Source: Harmothoe impar
Lineage: Eukaryota > Annelida > Polychaeta > Phyllodocida > Polynoidae
Reading direction: 5' to 3'
DNA length: 64,000 nt
NCBI GenBank assembly: GCA_947462335.1
Contig: OX381721.1
Span: 8,556,001-8,620,000, forward strand
Below the pieces are notes generated by a model. The model was not told where the DNA came from. It made no database searches and saw nothing but the letters and a program-made list of their open reading frames with translations. The first letter of the stretch is position 1; each line of letters begins with the position of its first letter. Positions 58,101-64,000 of the stretch are shown here, piece by piece. The position numbers and the translations under genes were made by a program.

Positions 58101-58565
58101 AAGACGTTTACAATGCCCTGTTCTCATGAGACACAGCCTTAACTCGTTCTCCATTCATTGGAACCTAGGTCTTGTGATCCGACTCGGGTCCTACTTATGA
58201 AAAGCAATGTACATAGACTCCACTGTCATGGCCCTTTGTCTATAGTATCCAAGAGGTGGATGGCAAAGTACCAGGGTTTTTCCGAGGCAATCCTGAATGG
58301 GGGTCAGGGACAGATATTGGTCAACTCTACCTTATTGGAGAATATCAGCTTGGATACCATGAAGTATTGAATAATCTATGGAAATAAATTATATCTCACC
58401 TTGCCCCCAGAGAGTAGATTCTGCTTGCTGCCATTCTCTGTCATCTCAAACTGTGTGGTTCTCAGGTGGTGTGCAGCGGGTGCTGCCCCTACATGGGTAT
58501 TGTTCTCCCACGAGTCGAGGCCCACCTCACCAGCCGTAGAGTAGGTCCTTTTGGTATTACGCACC
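55186..58565 (-). CDS. 3' end of a probable membrane-receptor gene (last three coding exons)
   Basis: Exons 58565-58400, 56761-56429 and 55341-55186 join in frame with GT-AG borders and end at TAA (55188-55186), giving 217 codons; one base at 58565 completes a codon from a missing upstream exon. The sequence is polar, Tyr/Ser/Asp-rich and has no hydrophobic segment. It holds V-I-Y-A-Q-I, fitting the ITIM pattern (56468-56485), and E-N-P-S-Y, an NPxY motif (55240-55251), then ends S-Q-Y-F. This fits the cytoplasmic tail of a cell-surface receptor or adhesion protein, but no transmembrane exon was identified and the family was not recognised. The first exon contains a predicted W-E-N-N-T segment of no clear meaning. 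An intracellular scaffold is the alternative. Confidence 0.65.
57852..58141. mobile_element. MITE carrying mirrored 19-bp repeat arrays (290 bp)
   Basis: Ends TTAAGGCTTTGTCTCATGA and its near reverse complement. Inside, about four copies of GGGTGCCAGCTTTGACTGG at 57895-57969 face about three inverted copies at 58051-58101. No gene. Confidence 0.75.
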
Positions 58566-60777
58566 CTACAGGGCAAACGATAACAATTGAACATCATGAA
58601 TTTAAGATTTTATCATTTGAGAAGACTTGTTTGGCCCTCAATGTGGGTACGGATTGCTATTGTCTGTGAATTTTGGTTTTTACCCACATTGCATTGGATT
58701 TGCAATTAATTGATAATTTACATGGTTCTCAAATTAACTTTTGTAGTGTTCAGCTCAAAGGTCAGTCAATTCAAAATGTGTCATTAAAACACACTGCATG
58801 TGTCAGCAAATGTTGGCTTTTGTAATTTTTTTTATTAAATGTTCGCTGGCAGTTATCTCGATATCAAAGCTTACATTATAGCCAACCACATAATACTGGA
58901 TTGGCTCTGCACTGTAAGTATAGTCATGGGTTAATTTAGTTTTGCCTTCCCTCATTTTACAATACGCTCATAATATAAATGGGCAATGAAAGCATGATTG
59001 TGTCAGGTTGTCCCATAACCTAATGTCAGGCAATTTAACCCAATTATCCGAGAATTATTTCCTGTCATCTCATTACATAACTGTTCCAATGAATCAAAAT
59101 AGTTTCAAAGTATGTCTGAGTGCAGATATCATATCATTGTATCAGGAATATCATATTATAATCTAATCTCAACAATGCCAGGTATTATGCATAACATTCC
59201 ATAAACAGTGTCTAGAAGTAGATATTTGGAAAGTCACCACTTCAAAGCATCAACTTTCAAATATTACTACCATTTACTTCTTGGAAATTGAGTTTCCTCA
59301 ACGCAATTATTACATATTTCCAAAACATGAAAGAAACATAAATCAGACATAATTTGTGGGAAATTCTTAAACCATTAGTGACTCTGTTTTTTCCATCTTC
59401 AACAGAGATTATGTTTCACTATTGGCTCTTTAGATTCAACATTGCTGAACGTGTACTCATCAGGAAAATCTGAATGTATAATTATGAGAAGGAGGGGGTC
59501 TGTAAACACAAAGCTTCAACAAAAAGGGTGCAGTTTGAGGTCTTTCCTTTCTTGATGCCTGGCTCTGGACCCCTTTGATCTACCAGTAAATTTCCACCTT
59601 TGATAGACACAACCTATTCTCATCCTGTTGCGCCACATTGTACTTAAAAACAAATTCTCGGTTATTTGACCGAAATGCACATTCGGCTTTTTCATGAAAG
59701 TGCCCTGCAGTCACGCTGGATATGCATGGTGTCGCATAACTCCTCCCATTGTTCATTGCCTAGAATGGAATCAAATTCCCTCTCCAAAATGAAGAATTGA
59801 TATCAACCATGAAATAAATATCAAGTGAAGTCTGATTGTGTATATACAAAGGTTTATTGGCGCCTTGATATTATGTACTGCATTTACAACACTATGTACA
59901 ATATTACTATAAATTCACCAAATACATATAATATTATACGTCTTTGGTCCCATACAAAAATATATATTCCTTGTAGCAAAAATGCAGGTTCATCTTATCA
60001 TACCTTTGGTACTTCATGGAAACCATAAACACATATTCTTATAATATATTTAGACGCATCAACACTAGTATTCTAATGATTGTCTACTTAGGCATTAAAT
60101 TTTGACCAAGTATCAAATAGAACACCTAGCACAATATTTGATAATATGAATTCAATGATCTTCATCAATGAGACTAAAATAACCAACTAGTGGCTTAACC
60201 AAACGGCTTACCACATATTTTAGATCTATAATTATGTTTCACCTGGATTGATTATCATGATTATAGATATGACATATCTGTAAGCATGATTGTAATTGAT
60301 CAGGTTGAGTTCTATCTGCGAGCTCCATTTTCTTGCAAGGTAATCCCCTATTAAAGGTAACGTGTTGGCAGTAGGTAGCATAATATGTGCAATTTGATAT
60401 ATTTGTTTTTATATAGTCAAAATGTATACTGTTATGATATTGCATTATGTTTTAATTACTTGATGGAATTGGCCTAATCATTGCCTGTATGGTATGGCAA
60501 TTACATTTTGATCCCCACTTTGGCTATGATATAATTGCATCTGTGTTCACTTTTCTTTCTATATACAGACATGCACTTTGTAATTATACACTATCAGCAA
60601 TAATTACTGTAAAGTAATAAAATCACATCATTTAGTCTACAAAATCAAATTATTAAAACAATAAATAAACATAAGCACTAGAGTAACTTTAATAAATACT
60701 ACAGACAAGACAATGACGACTCCATGTACACACACTATCAGACATGCTGATACAACATATTACTTATTTCTTGATGA

Positions 60778-61017
60778 TGACGGCATGATACCTCAAAGCG
60801 TTATGTTTTGTTCTACTCATAATGTGCCAAGGTATAGTGCTGGCAAGTAGCACTCCACCGCTGCACCATATCAACCCTAAGGAGTGTTTCAAACCCCTAA
60901 GGTTTACATGATGGCTCAATGCAGCACTGGCGAGCTACCCATCCAGATTGAAGTTATGCATCATGCTAACAAAAGGGCATAATACATTGAGGCACTATGC
61001 CACATTTAAAGGGTTAA
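60778..61017. mobile_element. MITE, GCACTGGCGAG-type family (copy 5)
   Basis: Contains AATGCAGCACTGGCGAGCTA and ends AAAGGGTTAA at 61008-61017. The left end is diverged. Confidence 0.55.
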
Positions 61018-61881
61018 TGCAGAAATTGCCAGTCAATTTGACATGTTTGCAGTACATGTTTCTATCTCATTATTGCTCTTTTTGAAACTTGCTTGCCGTG
61101 ACACACCTTAGGCTTTGGGGTTATGGATCCATAACCCCCCCCCCCCCATTTTGGTTAGTGTGTTTCCTTCTATAAATATCACTTAATTCATACTTGTATA
61201 CTACACAACCATGTGAAGATGAGCGATCAATCAACCTGAGGTAAGCAGTGCTTGCATAGTGCTGCTTCATTATGTGTAAATTACGTACTGACCATGATAT
61301 TTTCTGATGAGGTTTTCTGTAGCTAGATCGATTGCAGGTATCATCTCCTCATACGGATTATGGAGAGCAGTCAAATGAGTGACAGCACTGTCCAGAAAGT
61401 GAACCTCTTCTCTTTTTAAATATAAGCAGTCTCATTCTCATACTCAACAGTGGTAAATGCAAGAGGATACACCTCAAATAGTACATGTATATAATCTCTG
61501 TTCTTTCATTATTCATCTTGTTTATGACAGTGGTATATATAGCCTACAAGTCTAACTCCTTATGTTGCTAGGTGGGTTATGGCCCGTTGGTCCGTTATAT
61601 TGCTTTTCCTACATCACATTTATATGATATCTGTCGACAAGTCTATATGGATTCAATTACAGTTTTACTCTACAGCTTTGGTTGTGGGATATGCGGGGGG
61701 ATATGCCATGTGTTTAGTTTAACCCATGCCCCTTTTTCACACCGTAAATCTGTTCAGGGTACTGGCAAAATATCCTACCCCAATGTGACACATATATATC
61801 ATCATTTCTGATTTTCTCATATGACTAAAAGAAATTAATTTTCATGGATTTAATTATGTTCTCTACAGCTTGAGCTGCGGG

Positions 61882-62041
61882 TTATGTATGCGGCTTTGTC
61901 CCGTTACGGGCAGGTTTGCGGAATGTGCCTAGCGTGGGAGGTGGTTTCGCTGTCAGGTCGTCTTGTTCATCGTCGTGTAGCGACAGTGCTGATGAGAAGA
62001 GTCTATCTACCCACACAGAGTGGGAGATTTTACTTTCTATA
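61882..62041 (-). CDS. possible terminal exon, unknown product
   Basis: Minus strand: acceptor TTTCTTTACAG is followed by an open frame reading S-V-W-V-D-R-L-F-S-S-A-L-S-L-H-D-D-E-Q, then P-P-P-T-L-G-T-F-R-K-P, to a stop at 61882. It has higher GC and more balanced composition than its surroundings. It has no downstream donor of the right phase for the receptor exon at 58565, so it would be a terminal exon or a separate gene. Confidence 0.3.
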
Positions 62042-64000
62042 TCAAAACTGTAAAGAAATGCCACACAGACTATCAACAACAAAATCAAATCAAGTAAGAT
62101 GGACTATGCTGCTACCAATACAATTCCACTGAAGCAATATTGTTCATATTTCCGAATAAACAACAGCATTAACGGGGATGTTCTACTGATTAGATGGTGT
62201 GAGTCCATGGAAGATAACACCCAAACACATTCTCATAGCTTTACAAAAATCAGTGCCACATTCTTGGGCACCCAGTTGAGAGAGCGTATAGAATCTTGAA
62301 TCATGAAATATTTTCATGATTTGCTGCGTGAATATTTTCCTTAATTATGACTTCAGTGGAATTTGGGCATTGGGTTACTAGCCAAATGAATGCAAAAGTC
62401 TTACAACAAATAATAAGGTTATAACATCTATTCACCTAATTAAATGATAGTTCAACTGAATTACTATACAAAAACAATCATTAACTTAATACACTTACAA
62501 CTACTCAGAATAAATCAACTCAACAGAAATACAATATAATTATTATGTATCTTTTGTGATGACGTTATTGATATGAGACCAACAGTAAAACATATCCAAG
62601 TAATAATTTAATTGAAATTAAAATATTGGTTAATATGTAAGCATATCATACTTGTTAGCGTTTAGTTGCTTAGCATTAGTAACAGTTAGTGGAAGCATAA
62701 CTACAAGTTAAATAACTGAAGTGTATAATACACTCAATGTTAGTTAATTGGTTCAAAGAGCGATATTTATCATGCTAACAAGTTATGCCCTGGACGAAAT
62801 GTTAAGGAATCTAAATTGTCAAAAACTTGTGATGGTGATTATAAAACATATGATGACATTTAACTATTTTGAGACCTTCATGATATAAAGGTGAAATACA
62901 CTCGTTTATTGTATAACATTTGCATATTCTTCCTTCTTCGTTCTAGCAGAACGTGTTTCACCTTTACATTGGTTTTATGATCAATAAACCTATATGATAG
63001 AAAACAAGATATATAAAGAGATAATTCTAATGATAATTATATTTACAAACTATCACTGATTATAGAGATGGATGTTATATGTAGAAAGCATGATGGTATC
63101 ACCTGATGTTGGTTGTATGTTGTCCAGGAGTATTCTTGCAGTCAGCAGTTGTTAGTCTCTTGCCAAAGCTTGTTAGTAAGCACTGTGCTTGCAGTGTGCA
63201 ACGGGTCGCTCTGACTAGTTGTAATTTCCAGTTACATGTGTATCTAGCTGCTTTGTTTTTCAGTTTTGATGGAACTTTTTCTATGACTATGGGGTCGCTT
63301 CGAAAAAAACCCATCAAATTGCGGCCGCGGCATGAGACAAATTGATCCTTTCCGGTGAAATAAAATCTAAGATCTAGGGAGTTTGTTGTGGCACCTTGTG
63401 AGGATGGATTTACTTCACCAGCCCAACATAGATGGTCTACATGGGGTGCTAGGTTACTGGTCCTATGTCTGAGGGGTTTAGTGCATTGGGATAGCATGTG
63501 TTAGTGTGTTGCTGTCAGTCATACTAGACATCAAGGTCCTATCAAACAGAGACTATATCCACAGGTCACTCTCAGGAGTATACCCACCCCCCCAGATCTA
63601 GCAGCCTCAAAACCAATGCCCTTTATTCTGATGGGCACTGAAGTGGGAGCTTAGGAGTCAAATCCAGCGCCAACCATCTTACAGATGGACATTCATCCGT
63701 CATCATTATGACTGGGATGCCATTATAGTAATTTCTATTTACGGATGAGTGTTTATTGGTTAAATGTTTGGCGGTGGATATTCCCTTTATTGGAGGATGA
63801 GAGTCTCCTGGGAGTGGGTCTGGATTCAGGGCATCAGCTAGGCAGTGTCGTATGGTGCAGTTTTGCAGTATAGTAGTATCAGGGTATGACACTTAATTTG
63901 GAATAAAGTCCCCATACAGTGTCCTTCTCTTGTGTCAGGCAACTCGCAGTCAGAAGCAGCCAATCCAGCAGTGTGAAGACAAGGGCTCACTGAGTGTGCA

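Larger units (their letters stand above)
58566..64000. other. AT-rich region, presumably intron and upstream DNA of the receptor-tail gene
   Basis: The exon at 58565 must continue upstream (minus strand), so exons should lie here or beyond the window. Apart from the weak candidate at 61882-62041 and a MITE at 60778-61017, none could be supported. A C-run occurs near 61136-61147. Confidence 0.4.

Overview
The window looks like nuclear DNA from an intron-rich invertebrate, most likely a marine deuterostome such as a lancelet (inference). The evidence is split genes with GT-AG introns, many short transposons with terminal inverted repeats (TIRs), long poly-G/poly-C runs, compound microsatellites, a Penelope-like element, a non-LTR reverse transcriptase, and gene families typical of invertebrate deuterostomes. 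No rRNA, tRNA or CRISPR array was seen.

Layout. 1-11 kb is mostly non-coding: a ~30-bp minisatellite, a 274-bp MITE, two abutting inverted-repeat elements (about 6.02-8.14 kb), a compound microsatellite and one possible minus-strand exon near 5.5 kb. At 11796-14162 (minus) lies an intronless 788-residue gene for a Mab-21/cGAS-like nucleotidyltransferase-fold protein with C-terminal TPRs; one metal-binding Asp appears replaced. 14.7-25 kb is intergenic and rich in MITEs.

From 45270 down to 25215 (minus) runs a 19-exon gene whose 687 codons join in frame. Its central part resembles the C21orf58/DUF4587 family and its C-terminal half is an unrecognised helical module. A 5'-truncated non-LTR retrotransposon sits in its sixth intron. 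On the opposite strand, its large 14th intron holds a complete three-exon gene (30027-33355) that looks like a domesticated Mutator-like (MULE) transposase: the linker and DDE-fold domain are recognisable, the catalytic acids are gone, and a T-K-S-H-Q repeat array replaces any DNA-binding domain.

Only 268 bp upstream of the 19-exon gene's start codon lies an intact 6-kb Penelope-like element (45539-51536). It has two identical 774-bp direct repeats, a 122-bp inverted tail forming a perfect hairpin, an 18-bp target duplication, a gag-like ORF1 and an RT/GIY-YIG ORF2. A hammerhead-ribozyme-like core is present in each long repeat.

52-64 kb is AT-rich. It contains the last three exons (217 codons, minus strand, 58565 to 55186) of what is probably a membrane receptor, with an ITIM-like tyrosine motif and an NPxY motif. 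The 5' part of that gene was not found here.

The genes do not form a pathway. The window mixes a possible nucleotide-sensing immune gene, a probable ciliary or unknown gene carrying a nested exapted transposase, and a receptor tail, embedded in recently active mobile DNA.
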